A stretch of 64,000 nucleotides of DNA from Mikania micrantha (Eukaryota; Streptophyta; Magnoliopsida; Asterales; Asteraceae). Under the pieces are notes generated by a model that saw only the letters and a list, made by a program, of their open reading frames with translations, searched no databases and was not told the origin of the DNA. This document shows positions 44,148 to 56,281 of this stretch, in pieces (position 1 is the stretch's first letter; every line of letters starts with the position of its first letter). The translations under genes were made by a program, and so were the position numbers. The stretch covers positions 62,270,031-62,334,030 of the forward strand of contig CM018682.1 in NCBI GenBank assembly GCA_009363875.1. Direction: 5' to 3'.

Positions 44148-45826
44148 AGCGAGAATAAGAGTTAGTGTAGGTATAATGACTAAGGTTGCGCGTCATTAAT
44201 ATGGGAAGAAAACATGTATTTATTGGCATAGATACATTTTCAATAACAAGTATTAGTCTTGATATATAATATGTTGTACTGGTTACAATTCATGTAATAC
44301 TCAAGACACTAAGATTCCAAAATTTCAAGTACAGAGGCACTACTTGTCTCTACCAAATCTATGCTAAGTAAATCAAAGGTATTATCAATAGTGGAATCCG
44401 AATCAGCACTCACCGCTGGTTCCGTTTCCTCATAGTCAAGTTCTTCTGGAATTGGATCGGCGATCTTGTTTTCCAGTCCTTAGATTCCAGTTTTAGCGAT
44501 GGCAGCCTAACTTTCGGCTGCCTGGAATAGTGAAACCAACTATGTTATATCTCGGTCCATCTTGTTGACTATGCTACCAAGTTCTATATGTCGTATATCT
44601 GTATGTCTGAGTTCCTCTTCAAGATACTCGATTCGGTCGTCCGTCCAGGTCAGGTCCTGAGCCAATCCGACTCAAGACACTGCCTCTCAGGCTCATGTGA
44701 GTCTAATATGGGTTATGCATTGTCGGGTGATTCTTCCTTGGGGTCCTCCTTAGGATCCTTGTCAAGGTCCTCATCGGGAAATTTGATACGTACTATAGCT
44801 GGAAATTTGATGAACGTTATGTTGAAGTCTTGATTCGTTGCTTGAATTCCGTTGCAACCATAAGGATGAGGGATAAGCGAATATCAATGTATGTGTTTTC
44901 AAAAATAGGCTCATAATAGAATTTTCCAGAATTCATGCGTACCTGTAAATTCACGATTATGTTGCGCACCATGATCGTCAATTTACCTTACATAAGAATT
45001 CTAGTTCCTCCTGTTTAGAGCTATTAGGTTTTACTGGATGACATCGAGATTCAAACAAGGGTCATATGAGGTATGGCTGAATAACCTACCGAAGCTAATA
45101 CTTGGGATAGTCACGCGAATCGTATGGTATTATAGAATCTTGCGTAGATCCCCTAAGGATAGCTACGTGGCTTGAGTGTGTTTTTCTCAGGTCATTTGGT
45201 GTTGAGTCACTGATTATGTGAGTGTTAGTATTGCTGCTTCTGGATGACCACCTAGCACCCGTAATGAAATCCCTCCTCATGGTCACTCTAGTTTTTCTTA
45301 ACTCGAGCGACCATGTTCATTCGGTGATATTTTATGAGTGACAAGGAGTTGAGTTTGGAATCTCCTCATATGGTCCTTGTAAGCAGTATGTGTAGCAGTA
45401 CCAAAAGGTTACAAGAATGTTGTTGAGCCACAGGGCCTATTTCATTCCTGGACTTGTTTTAGTTTCATCCCAGGTCAGCTTTTGTCGTCGCCTCTTCGAT
45501 TCGGGCACCGGTGATATAGCGTATGTGTACCAGCTGCTCCTCCTGCCATGGCTCAGACGTGCTGTCTTCGGGTGATCGTTGGTGCTTGGTTTGGTGACTC
45601 AACTGCTACCGGTAGTGTTGATACTAAAGGTGTAGGAATAATCTGTTCCTTCTCATCAAATGCAGGCATAGATGGTGATGACAGTGTCACCACATATAAA
45701 TGTGTGAATTGTGTATATGTACGATAATGTAATTGTTGGAACTATTACTAAGCACTACGCGTTGTGTGGAGACTAGTGGTTATAGACTAAGTTCACTAAA
45801 TGCAAACCTAATTCGCAATAACCGGA
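44148..45826 (-). other. Element II leader with decayed pre-gag acidic coding remnants
   Basis: About 1.7 kb between primer site and gag. No full ORF is present. Two minus-strand stretches have coding-like acidic composition: 44833-44713 (FPDEDLDKDPKEDPKEE, ending TAA) and about 44477-44332 (IADPIPEELDYEETEPAVSA). They may be remains of a pre-gag frame seen in some long gypsy elements. The rest (44840-45826) shows nothing I recognise. Confidence 0.4.
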
Positions 45827-45839
45827 GTCTCTGATACCA
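45827..45839 (-). other. Element II primer binding site
   Basis: TGGTATCAGAGAC on the minus strand, 3 bp from the 5' LTR end. It matches the plant iMet-tRNA complement in its first 11 bases. Confidence 0.9.
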
Positions 45840-45842
45840 ATC

Positions 45843-48411
45843 TGTCGCACCCCAAGAAATCCCGTCCCGAACGGGGCGCGAGCAATACCAATCAGGATCG
45901 CAGTCTCCGGTCACACAATGTTGCGAGACCTATATGTCTGGTTTCATACGTACATCCAATAACTTGGATAAAACAGTTTAGTAGAATCAGAGTTGCGGAA
46001 GTAAAAAGTTTAAGATGTCAAAACAACAGTGTAATTATAAGTTGCGGAAGCATAAGTTAATCGGTTTTGAAAACTTAAAGAGTAGTAATGCGGAAGCGGT
46101 TTAAGTATTTAACATTAAATAACAAAACAATTGTCAATCGTTATCAAATTGCCTAAGACACTAAAGCTGATGCATGGGACTCCATCCTAGCATCCTATCC
46201 TTGTGTGCGTGCCTTAGTTACCTGAGAAAACATACGAGTAAAAGGGTCAACACAAAGGTTGGTGAGAGCACAGGTTTGTATCAGCAGTAAACATCAAAAT
46301 GTTTAAAGTAAATGTTTTGCTGTTTTATATATCATATGCGGGTTCGAAACCGAAGCTAACATGCTGCCTCCCGCCATGTCCATCCAACTAGACAATGACA
46401 ATGTTTATTGGTCAATTATGCACTGTTCCAACCTCCAGTCGGGGTGGCCATACGGCGCACAACAGTGGGGCTTGTCAGGCCCAAATAGTACTATTCAGAA
46501 TTACCACGCTAAGCGCTACGCGCTATTAACGGTTCGAGATGTGTTTAATGAGGACTTATCAGTTTTGTGGATGAATGCCACACATATGTATATACGATAT
46601 AAGTATGTACCAATGTACCCAAAAGTATGTATGTTGATCAAAATCAGTTGTATGCAATGTTTTCTCCCCCAAAGGTAGAAAGATAAAAAGGGGCCGTGAA
46701 CTCACCTGGTAAAGCAGTTCCGGTTTATGTGGTGTTTGCGACTGTGAAAGCTAGCAGTCCTGCTAGTAAGTTCCTATAATCATATAGGTGTGAGTATGTG
46801 TTTTGTGGTGTGTTGTAATCCATACAACTCCAAGTGTCGGTGTGCCCAACCGAGTGCGTGAGTGCTGACTTGTGCTGACTCTACGAATCGTTGGTGACAC
46901 GATTGTTGTGTTTATGTGCCTCAATGCACATAAGACACCAAAATGCATCCTATGACTTCAATCACATAAGTTACCATTTTTAGAAAGTTTCCATTTAGGA
47001 AAGTGTGGTTATGAAATCCCATTTTATAAACAAATCACTCTAGTATGTTTGTAAAAACGTATGTAATTAGTTAAAATAAGTCGTTTGTGCATAAAATACC
47101 ATTTGTGCCATTTTACCCAAACAAAGTTTCCTAAAATAGTAAGTATTTGTTTAAAAGATTGTTTTCACAAATCCAAGTTTCCAATATGTTTAGAAATCAT
47201 TTTTAAACATATTTCAAATATCACAAATCATCAAATCATTCAAAAACATCAAAAGCCCTCTTTTGATTTATAAAAGTTTCCTTTTATAGTAAGTTTATAC
47301 AAAACCATGTTTTTGACAAAATCAAATATCCCAATGTGTTTCTAAACACTTCAATATACTTTTAACAACATCTAGACATGTCTAACATGTCTAGATCATC
47401 ACAAATCCGATACTTGCAACATAAAAGTTTCCTTTTATGGCAAGTGTACCAAAATCATCACTACACCAATCATAACTCAACCAAAACTCTAATCTAGCAT
47501 TTCTAAACCATAAAGTCAGTAGATTTAAATCAATATCACTCAAAATCACCAACAAATTCGTGTTCAATAACCACATGGAGTTGCATGTGTTCAAACACAC
47601 TAGCATGTGTGTTTTTACAGTATGCATGTACGATCTATCACTAGTAAACATGTAAAACTACCTTATATGCTAGGATTTGAGTCGTAGTGGATGTAGCAGG
47701 TCCTGGAAATGGCTGGAGACGATTCTTCAACGTGTTGATGGCTTCCAAGACTTCCTTTATGATCCTAAGGCTTCCAAACACCAAGAACTTGCTCCAATGG
47801 TGCTTCCAGCAGGTTAGGATGTTGATTCAGATGGAACTTGGTCGAGAATAAGTGAAGAAACTCGGAGAATTGGAAGAAGAACCGAGTGAAATGAGTTTGG
47901 GTTTGATTATATAGAAATTTTGATCTGCATGGCCTTCGCGTACCGCGGAGGCCGATCAAAATTAATCACCGCGTACCGCGATGGGATTCGGGAGTATCGA
48001 CTCCCGGTTTTCTTCGCGTACCGCGAAGACTTTCGCTAAGGGCCGTCGCGTACCGCGACCAGTCTATTTCCTTGTTTTTCGATTTCTAACATTTATCTTA
48101 AGCATCTAATGCTCGTTTAAGCACATAAATACAAGTAGCACATAAGTTTGATTGATCTCCAACGTTCGTGAGATTCGTGAGTGTGTTTCGATAATTTCTC
48201 GAATTATCTTTGGTAGTTTGTGCTTGTGTTTTACGAAGTGTTTGCACGCTTGATTAATCCTAATCAACGTGTAATGCACAATTCAATAATAATCAAAATT
48301 ATTGTTTTGCGTTTGTGATTAGCTCATCTAATTAAACTCAATTAAATGAAATGCAACAAGTATGGATGTGAAATGAGTGTGGCAATTTATCTAAAATTGC
48401 CGGGTGTCACA
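45843..48411 (-). repeat. Element II 5' LTR (right)
   Basis: 2569 bp, the same length as the left LTR. Differences noted by eye are single substitutions, for example near 45854, 46193, 47274, 47334, 47410, 47678, 47720, 48180, 48212 and 48381. The CTGCT target duplication follows at 48412-48416. Confidence 0.92.
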
Positions 48412-48429
48412 CTGCTCGTCTGCCAAGCA

Positions 48430-49679
48430 CTTCCTAAGACGTGACACGTGGAAGGTAGGATGAATCCCGTTCAGCTCCTCTGGTAGGTCCAATCGATACG
48501 CGACTCTCCCTACCCTTGCTTTTATCGGAAACGGTCCGATGTACCTCGGACTCAACTTCCCTCGCTTTCTGAATCGAATGATACCCTTCCATGGTGATAC
48601 TTTCAGCAGCACTCGATCGCCAACATCAAACTCAATCGGTCTTCGACGCTTGTCCGCGTAAGACTTTTGGCGATCTTCCGCAGCTTTCATACGTGCTTTT
48701 ATCACCCGTAGCTTTTCTGCCATATCAATCACGGCAGCCTTGTTTCCCATTTCTTTCTGCCCAACTTCACCCCAGCACACCGGGGTTGTACATCGTCTTC
48801 CGTACAACGCCTCATATGGGGGCATTCCGATGCTAGAGTGGTAGCTGTTGTTGTAAGAAAACTCCACCAATGGCAAGTGGTCATCCCAGCTCCCTCCAAA
48901 ATCGATAATGCATGCCCTAAGCATATCCTCCAACGTTTGGATAGTCCTTTCCAACTATCCATCCGTCTGAGGGTGATAGGCGGTACTGATATTTAACCTT
49001 GTTCCCATGGCATCATGAAACTGCTTCCAGAATCTGGAAGTAAACCTCGTATCCCGATCTGACACAATGGAGACAGGAACTCCATGTCGAGTCACAATCT
49101 CCTTTACGAACAACTCAGACAACCTTTCGGACGTATACGTTTCCCTGATAGGAAGGAAGTGTGCACTCTTCGTCAGTCGGTCCACAATCACCCATATGGT
49201 ATCATGCCGCTTAGCTGTCCTCGGTAGCTTGGTGAAGAAATCCATGGTGATGTGTTCCCATTTCCATGCTGGTACCTCTAGAGGTTGCACATATCCGTAG
49301 GGCTTCTGATGTTCAGCCTTCACTTGCGCACAAATAAGGCACCTGTTCACATACTGCATCACATTAAACTTCATCCCCGGCCACCAATAATCTTTCCGAA
49401 GATCTTGATACATCTTTGTCCCACCGGGATGCACAGAATAACGTGATTTGTGGGCTTCATCTAAAATCCTCGACCGAATGTCCCCATTTCTGGGTACCCA
49501 CATACGACCGAATCGTACTTTGACACCGTGATCATTGTCTTCCAAGTTCTTGACTTGCCCGAAGACACGTTCAAAACCCACATGCTCTTCTTTCAATCCT
49601 TCCTGTTGCGCCTGCTTGAGCTCATTCAGAAAGTCTGGCGTTATCACCAAACTATACGATTTTACTCGTATGGCAGGAT
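48430..49679 (-). other. Integrase domain of element I
   Basis: H...H (AHKSRYSVHPGG) and C..C (CLICAQ) form the zinc-binding domain. The core has VDRLTKSAHFLP (Asp), IVSDRDTRFTS (Asp) and LERTIQTLEDML (Glu), with a TAG between the last two blocks. A YGRRCTTPVCW block, GDRVLLKVSPWKG and the GPF-type SPRYIGPFPI follow. Confidence 0.88.
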
Positions 49680-50746
49680 GATCAGTCTTGCGACTCAAGG
49701 CATCTGCCACTACATTGGCCTTTCCCGAGTGATATAGAATATCACAATCATAATCCTTTAGTAGCTCAAGCCATCGTCTCTGCCTCATGTTCAAATCCTT
49801 TTGCTCGAAGAAGTACTTCAAGCTCTTGTGGTCGGTGTAGATGGTACTCCTTACTCCATACAAGTAGTGCCTCCATATTTTCAATGCAAACACCACTGCA
49901 GCGAGTTCTAGATCGTGGGTCGGGTAGTTAGCTTCATGAATCTTTAGCTGGCGCGAAGCATAAGCTATCACCCTTCCCCTTTGCATGAGTACGCATCCCA
50001 ACCCTTGTCGTGACGCGTCGGCATACACAACAAGATCATCATTTCCATCCGACAGTGCTAGAACAGGAGCTTGGGTAAGTTTCTCCTTTAGCACTGAAAA
50101 CGCTTGTTCTTGGTTTGGACCCCATTCGTACTTTACGTCTTTCTTCGTGAGCTTCGTCAGTGGCGTCGCTATCTTGGAGAAGTCCTGAATAAATCTCCGA
50201 TAGTAACCGGCCAAACCAAGAAAACTGTGTACTTCCGTAGGTGACTTCGGAGGGCTCCATTTCATAATCGTTTCAACTTTAGCTGGATCTACCATAATGC
50301 CTTCTAGGTTCACCACGTGACCCAGAAACTGTACCTCTGGTAACCAGAAAGCGCATTTGGAGAATTTAGCATAAAGTTTCTCTTTCCTCAGGATCTCCAA
50401 TACCTCACATAAGTGACAAGCATGGTCTCCCTCGTTCTTTGAATAAATCAATATATCATCAATAAACACTATCACCGATCGGTCCAGCATCGGTCGACAT
50501 ACTCTTGTTCATCAAATCCATAAATGCTGCAGGAGCATTCGTCAATCCAAACGACATAACGAGAAACTCGTAATGTCCATAACGCGTACGGAAAGCAGTC
50601 TTTGGAATATCCTGCTCTCGAACTTTCAATTGATGGTAACCGGATCGGAGATCTATCTTTGAGAACCAGCTTGCACCTTGCAATTGATCGAACAAGTCAT
50701 CAATTCTAGGTAGAGGATACCTGTTCTTTACGGTCAACTTATTCAG
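49680..50746 (-). other. RT and RNase H domains of element I
   Basis: Continuing after the TAA: LNKLTVKNRYPLPRIDDLFD, FSKIDLRSGYHQ, TAFRTRYGHYEF, SFGLTNAPAAF, then the frame changes before VFIDDILIYSK, QFLGHVV and FLGLAGYYRRFI. RNase H follows with the acidic residues of YADAS, LELAA, YTDHKSL and VADAL. FIDD replaces the more common YVDD/FIDD family motif without loss of the two aspartates. Confidence 0.88.
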
Positions 50747-51480
50747 TTACCTGTAATCGATACACATACGCATGCTTCCATCTTTCTTCTTAACGAACAG
50801 CACCAGTACTCCCCACGGAGAGACACTCGGTCGTATAAAACCTTTATCAAGGAGTTCTTGTAGTTGGGTCATCATTTCCTTCATCTCAGTTGGAGCTAAA
50901 CGGTAAGGTGCCTTGGCAACGGGTTGTGCCCCTGGCACTAAGTCGATCTGGAACTCAATTTCCCGTTCGGGTGGTAATCCAGGAAATTCCTCAGGGAATA
51001 AATCGGGGAAGTTACACACCACGGGAACATCATCAATCGTCCTCATATCCATGCGTTCCTCAATCACGTAGGCCAGGTAGGCTACACACCCTCGCCTCAT
51101 CATAACATCAGCCTTGATCATTGAAATGATCTTAGGCGCATACATCGCTCTATCACCATAAACCGTCACGGAGCTCCCATCCATTGCACGTAGGCATATC
51201 ATCTTTCGTCGACATACAATGTTAGCCTCATATTTGGCTAACCAGTCCATACCCAAAACCACATCGAATCCTCCTAAGGTAATAAGAAACAATTGTACTG
51301 GGAACCTATGACCTCCTATCTCAACATAGCAATCATCAATAGCCTCAGTCACCCTGGTCATCTTACCATTAGCCGTCTCTACATCAAACACCCGATCTAT
51401 CTTCTTAACCTCCCCAGATAACCCATCACAGAAAGTAGAAGATACAAAACTCATACTGGCACCAGAATCAAACAATACAG
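50747..51480 (-). other. Protease and N-terminal RT domains of element I
   Basis: The FDSGASMSFVS active-site motif and the later FDVVLGMDWL flap region define a retropepsin. The RT N-terminus follows with PDLFPEEFPGLPP, PYRLAPTEM and GFIRPSVSPWG. All expected catalytic residues of the protease are present. Confidence 0.85.
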
Positions 51481-52762
51481 AAGCAAAAATATTGTTGATA
51501 GAAAAGATACCTGTGACCACATCAGGGTCCTCAATCGCATCATCCTTCGTCATCGTAAAGGCTCGTGCTTTAGCCTTCTGCTTCTCCTTTCCTTTCTCTT
51601 CTTTCTTACCCGAGCCCGAAGCATCGGCCCGTGGTTGTCTACAATATTTGGACAGATGTCCCATCCCGTTGCAGTTGTAGCATCTCATAGCACCGGGGCA
51701 ATTGGCTGAAAAATGCCCCACCTTTCCACATCGAAAGCATAAGTTTGTGCCCACACGGCACAGCCCAGAGTGGCTTTTGCCACACTTACGGCATAGACCT
51801 GTTTCCTCTCGCTTGATCTTCTTGCCAGAAGACTTTCGTTGGTCTGTTCGACCTCTCTTAGTCCCGGAAGACTCCTTCACCCTGGTTTCCTCTTTCACTG
51901 GCTCATCGGCCATCACATCATCCCATACAATACCACTGAGTTCAACAGTGGAGTCAAAGGTCTTAGGAGCATTGGCCTTGACATGAATTCTTACTTTTGG
52001 AGGCAAGCCCTCCATGTACAACTTCACCCTGCGTTCCTCGGTAGAAACCAGATGAGGAACGAGTCTTGCCATCTCATTGAACCGTGAATTGTACTGCCTG
52101 TGATTCAGACTTCTCGCTTTCAGCACCAGAAACTCCCTTTCAACCTTATCCAGCTCATTCTTGGGACAGAACTGCTTAGTGACCAGTTCCTTTAGATCAT
52201 CCCAAGTCATCTTATCCATATCGGCTGCAGCCTTGGACTGCTTAATGGTGTTCCACCAGTGAAGCGCCTCCTCGACAAAGGAGTGAGCTGCAAACTTGAC
52301 AGCTTGATCAATTCGGCACTCACTGATGGAAATAACAGCCTCCATAGCAGATATCTAGTGGTAGGTGGCCACAGCATCTTTCTTACCATCGAAGGTCGGT
52401 GGGTTGCATCCTTTGAAGGACTTGTAGTCACAGCCCTTCAGTTTCCCAGTCATAGAGTCGCCGCTCTTAGTCTCGATGATCACCACCTCATCTTCTTTAG
52501 TACTCTCCTTAGTTCCTTCAGACTTGTCTTTTAGAGCATCCTTCAGTGCCTTAGCAATCAAGGCTGGTAGTTTTTCATCCATGATTTTGCAGACCTCATC
52601 AGAAATAGCCTTCACCACAATAGGCTCTAGAGTAAACTCATCTTCATTCTCAGGTTGCTCGTTGTGCTCGTGGTCGTCTTCATTGACGGATTCTTCACTC
52701 TCGACACGTGGTTCTTCAGGTTTCTGTGGTTGCTTACGTGGTCTACCCTTTTGTCCAGCCAT

Positions 52763-53079
52763 CTAACTATCTACAGGATGCAACAATTGATGAGTTAGTA
52801 TAGGAATCAGTTTAGCACGGAATAAGCTTTGTAAATCGTTAATGACGTTGATCAGGTTTTATTAACCATTTACCCAACTCATAGGCTCTAAACGTTTCCC
52901 ATCCCATCTCTTCAATGTGCATGACACTTACTACATACATAACCTTACATCTAACCCTTAACTCATACATAAACATTCAGCTCGTGACATCCGTTCATCC
53001 GTGGTTGGCAATCCGCGTCACTTAATCCCATTCTCAGTTTAAGTCTTAGCATTTGGGATGCTAAGATCTCTCAAACTAT
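52763..53079 (-). other. Element I leader
   Basis: About 320 bp between primer site and gag ATG. I see no ORF or repeat of note in it. Confidence 0.6.
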
Positions 53080-53092
53080 GGCTCTGATACCA
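53080..53092 (-). other. Element I primer binding site
   Basis: TGGTATCAGAGCC on the minus strand, 3 bp from the LTR, a perfect canonical iMet-tRNA primer site. Confidence 0.95.
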
Positions 53093-53095
53093 ACT

Positions 53096-55440
53096 TGTGA
53101 GGCCCCGAAACCGGGCACCTCGCAGAGGTTGGTTTTCATCATAACACATAGCTCTTAAACTAAAAACTTTCATAATCATGCAGCGGAAATGTAAACATAG
53201 TTTGATAAACAGAATTTAATAAAGTGTCTGTATCAAAATCATATCGAATTGCCAAAACCAACGGATCGCCTGGATTGATGCATGAGCTTCATGCCTTCTC
53301 TTATCATAGCTTTAACCTGACATACATGCTAAATCAAGTCAGCTTACGCTGGTGAGTTCTAGTTTTCGTAAAACAACATTAAACATACATATCATAAACA
53401 TCATTTCATACACATAGTCCATAACCTTAGCACATATCATCATTTCCATCATCGTCATACGTTCCACTGTCGCCATACGAACAGTGGGCTTATGCCGGCA
53501 CAAGGCTCCATGTTTATATTCCGATCGACTCTTACCATGTTTATAGCCCGATCGACTCTTACCATGTTTATAGCCCGATCGGCTCTTACCATGTTTATAG
53601 CCCGATCGGCTCTTACCATGTTTATAGCCCGATCGGCTCCATGTTTATAGCCCGGTCGGCTCCATGTTTATAGTCCGGTCGACTCTCTTGTTTATAGTCC
53701 TGTCGACTCCATGTTTATAGTCCGGTCGACTCTCATGTTTATAGCCCGGTCGGCTCCCTGTTTATAGTCCGATCGACTCCCTTGTTTATAGCCCGATCGG
53801 CTGTTCGTATCCTGATACAATCAGGTCATCATTCATATTCACCCAGTACAAGTACCGGAGCATCATCATTCTCACATATCCTATAGCACGTATAGGGACA
53901 TCATTCATTCATCATACATGATACACTAGCATCATACCGTCATTCATCACAATCCTCATACATTTCATGCTAGCATTATAACATCATTCATCGGGTTAAT
54001 CATGGCATCTTAGGCATGTCATACTAGCCTCATTTCATCATACCATCATAACATACTAGCATCATTTCATCATACCATCATAACATACTAGCATCGTTAT
54101 CATATCATAACATCATGGTATCATACTATCATCCTAGCCACCTAGGACCTTGCCATATCCCTATAACTATTCTCATAGTTATCGTCATGAAGCATGTGAT
54201 CATAAAGTCATCATCATATCATATGCTAGCATCATTATCATGTCATGTTATTTATCATCATAACTCATTTATCATGCATTCATCATAATTAGCATACTTT
54301 CATGCATACACCATGCTAACACATAAACATGCATATATAGTCAGGGCATATCATCATTCCTTCATCATCATCATAAGCACATAACATCATAGACATCACA
54401 ATAAGCATGCATGTCAGCCCAAAACATCAAACATAAAAGAGGGCGTCTAGAACTCACCTGATAGTAGACTCCTGTTTTCCTTAGCCGAACTCCTTAGCTA
54501 GGACTCAAGGAACCTACATCATTACATCATCCCATTACATCACATTCTTAGACTTAGAAATTATTCTAAGTCCTCATAACCAACTAGTCCCCATTATAAA
54601 CTCAAGTTCCCGAATCTTAGCTAAGTATCCGAAACACTGGAGGTTCATTACACACCCCATACTCGAAACCCATGTACACGAAATTCCTGGAGTTCACGAA
54701 ATGGATTGTACTTGAAATCATTAAGTGTATTCGAAGTAGCATGTGTACACGAAATGGCCCTTGTACTCGAAATGCCCTGTACAAGAAGTATCCTTGTAAT
54801 GTCATGTACTCGAAATAACAATATACTCGAAATAACAACGTATGATTTCGAGTACCCTCTATACCTGATTTCGTGTACTCATCATTTCATCATTAAACGT
54901 CTCAAAAATTCATCTAAGACTTTGGGAAAGTTAGTTCTAGGTTCCTTAGGGTGTTATCTACACACTGGAACCTCAAAGTTCCGAACTTTATGCATAAAGG
55001 TGTGAGCTTTATGCATAAGTTCCCTTTTTATATAACTATCCTAACTTTTGTATAAAAATCTAGCTTTATATATATGAATCACTTAGTTGAAGGTAGCTGA
55101 TTCTCCTGGTAGAATCCCGCGCGTTTCTTCCTTTGTTTGGTCGAACAAAAGCTCGTTTCTTGGAGTTCTCGAAATCCCCTTCGTATACTCGAGAGACTGT
55201 GCTTCCAGACAAAGGTTAGCACGTTTCCCAAGGCACTACTATTTATAGGCAGTGTCTTGTACTCGAAATTGTGGATTTCGAATACTTGGTTTTCGAGAAC
55301 TGGTGTATTCGAACTTAAATTCGAGTACCCGACTTTGAGACCTGAACTCAGTCATTTTTCGTCCCTTTTTCTAGCAAGTTACTTACCCGTTACTCGTACG
55401 TAGAATTCAAATACTTGTATTAGAAAATTGGGGTGTTACA
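53096..55440 (-). repeat. Element I 5' LTR (right)
   Basis: 2345 bp with TG...CA ends on the minus strand, TATA box TATAAATAG at 55247-55239, minisatellite at 53508-53802 (one 27-bp unit fewer than the solo LTR) and the CAT-rich and CGAAAT-rich tracts. ACGGG follows at 55441-55445. Confidence 0.92.
53508..53802. repeat. Minisatellite inside element I right LTR
   Basis: CATGTTTATAGYCCGRTCGRCT units as at 36111-36432, with a different order of the TCCGATCGACT and CCCGATCGGCT versions in the first units, so copies have been exchanged or converted as well as lost. Confidence 0.9.
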
Positions 55441-55445
55441 ACGGG

Positions 55446-55920
55446 TGATAAATTTAAATTGTTTAAAGAAGAAAATACGAGATTAAAGAAAGAAATTGAA
55501 GATTTGAAGATTAAATCTGATCTCCAAGAAAAGCGAATGGATGAAGATCATGCTGATATTTCTAAGGAAATATTAAAGTCAATATCCAAACCTGTTGAGT
55601 GTCAGAAACAAAAGAGGAAAAGGAAAACAAAGAGGAGGTCAAGAAAGTCAAGGAACAACAAGAAAAAGACAAAGAATGTCAACTTAATTGAGTTATTGAC
55701 TAAACCTTTCAACGATTATTTTCAAATAAAAAATATGATGACAAAACATGTTTATAAACCACATGCATATAATTCAAGATATTATGTTCCAATTGTGAAA
55801 CAGAATAATTACAAAATTTATTGTGGTTATAGACAAAGAAATAAAATGTGTTTTCAATCGTATACTCAATCTTTTTAGCAAACTTGGAATACTCAGATAT
55901 TTGGTTCCAGTATAGTTTGA
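55446..55920 (+). pseudogene. gag-like remnant, unit O 3' part (second copy)
   Basis: Continues unit O after the element I right LTR. Coiled coil, basic tract and tail are open to TAG 55876-55878 (a glutamine codon in A-M). The equivalent of the conserved terminal TGA is at 55918-55920. Confidence 0.75.
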
Positions 55921-56281
55921 AAAAGAAGGTATCATATTAATGATGAGATTCACAAAAAAGCTGAATGCCAGTTTCATGAAAATTAAACAATAATATTGAA
56001 GCCCAAACCAAAGAGGGTTTTTGGAAGGTTCTTAATTCTGATACCCAGGCTATTACTATGGAGGAGACTGTTAGCACACAAAGATAGTAAAAGCTTTGGG
56101 TGATTAAGTATTGTTATTTGATTTCAATAATTCAGAATACAACTCGTATATTTGAGAAGGAAGAGAAACAATTTCAGAGTCTTGTAGATCTTGATCTGGC
56201 CTAAGAAACTTGCTGGAAGCTACTGTTTGTCTCAAACGAGCTGATCAGAGAATAATCACTGAGCTGTTGTTAAGGGGAGCC

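Larger units (their letters stand above)
38823..48411 (-). mobile_element. Element II: nested, internally deleted gypsy element
   Basis: A 9589-bp element inserted in element I pol, flanked by CTGCT (38818-38822 and 48412-48416). Minus-strand order: 5' LTR 48411-45843, primer site, leader, gag, protease remnant, integrase remnant, C-terminal segment, polypurine tract, 3' LTR 41391-38823. RT and RNase H are absent, so it cannot move by itself. Both LTRs are 2569 bp and differ at only about ten positions by eye. Confidence 0.92.
48417..52762 (-). pseudogene. gag-pol: Element I gag-pol polyprotein
   Basis: ATG 52762 in a charged N-terminus (MAGQKGRPRKQPQ). One long frame is broken by TAG 52357-52355 (tryptophan expected in YRW), TAA 50749-50747 (CIDYR then LNKLT), a 1-bp insertion near 50510 just before the RT active site, and TAG 48957-48955 (TDG then LERT). 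Domains in order: capsid region; three zinc knuckles (about 51800-51640; CFRCGKVGHFSANC and CYNCNGMGHLSKYC canonical); protease FDSGAS (about 51465); RT with VFIDDILIYSK (about 50460); RNase H with YADAS, DLELAA, YTDHKSL, VADALSR; integrase HHCC and D,D,E core; GPF module (about 48545). It ends at the element II insertion. Confidence 0.9.
38415..55440 (-). mobile_element. Element I: 5'-truncated-LTR gypsy chromovirus-type element
   Basis: Minus-strand order: 5' LTR (55440-53096), iMet primer site (53092-53080), gag, protease, RT, RNase H, integrase, GPF-type module, C-terminal chromodomain-like segment, polypurine tract, then only the first 149 bp of the 3' LTR (38563-38415). Element II (38823-48411) is inserted near the end of pol. 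Gene order RT-RNase H-INT and the GPF module identify Ty3/gypsy. The C-terminal segment and long LTRs suggest the Tekay/Del chromovirus lineage, which is inference. TSD ACGGG remains only on the right (55441-55445). Confidence 0.88.

Noticed and set aside
41392..55440. Endogenous pararetrovirus (caulimovirus type) for the RT-bearing sequence
   Set aside because: Integrase with D,D,E, paired LTRs, 5-bp TSDs and a polypurine tract show a Ty3/gypsy LTR retrotransposon; no movement protein or coat region is seen.
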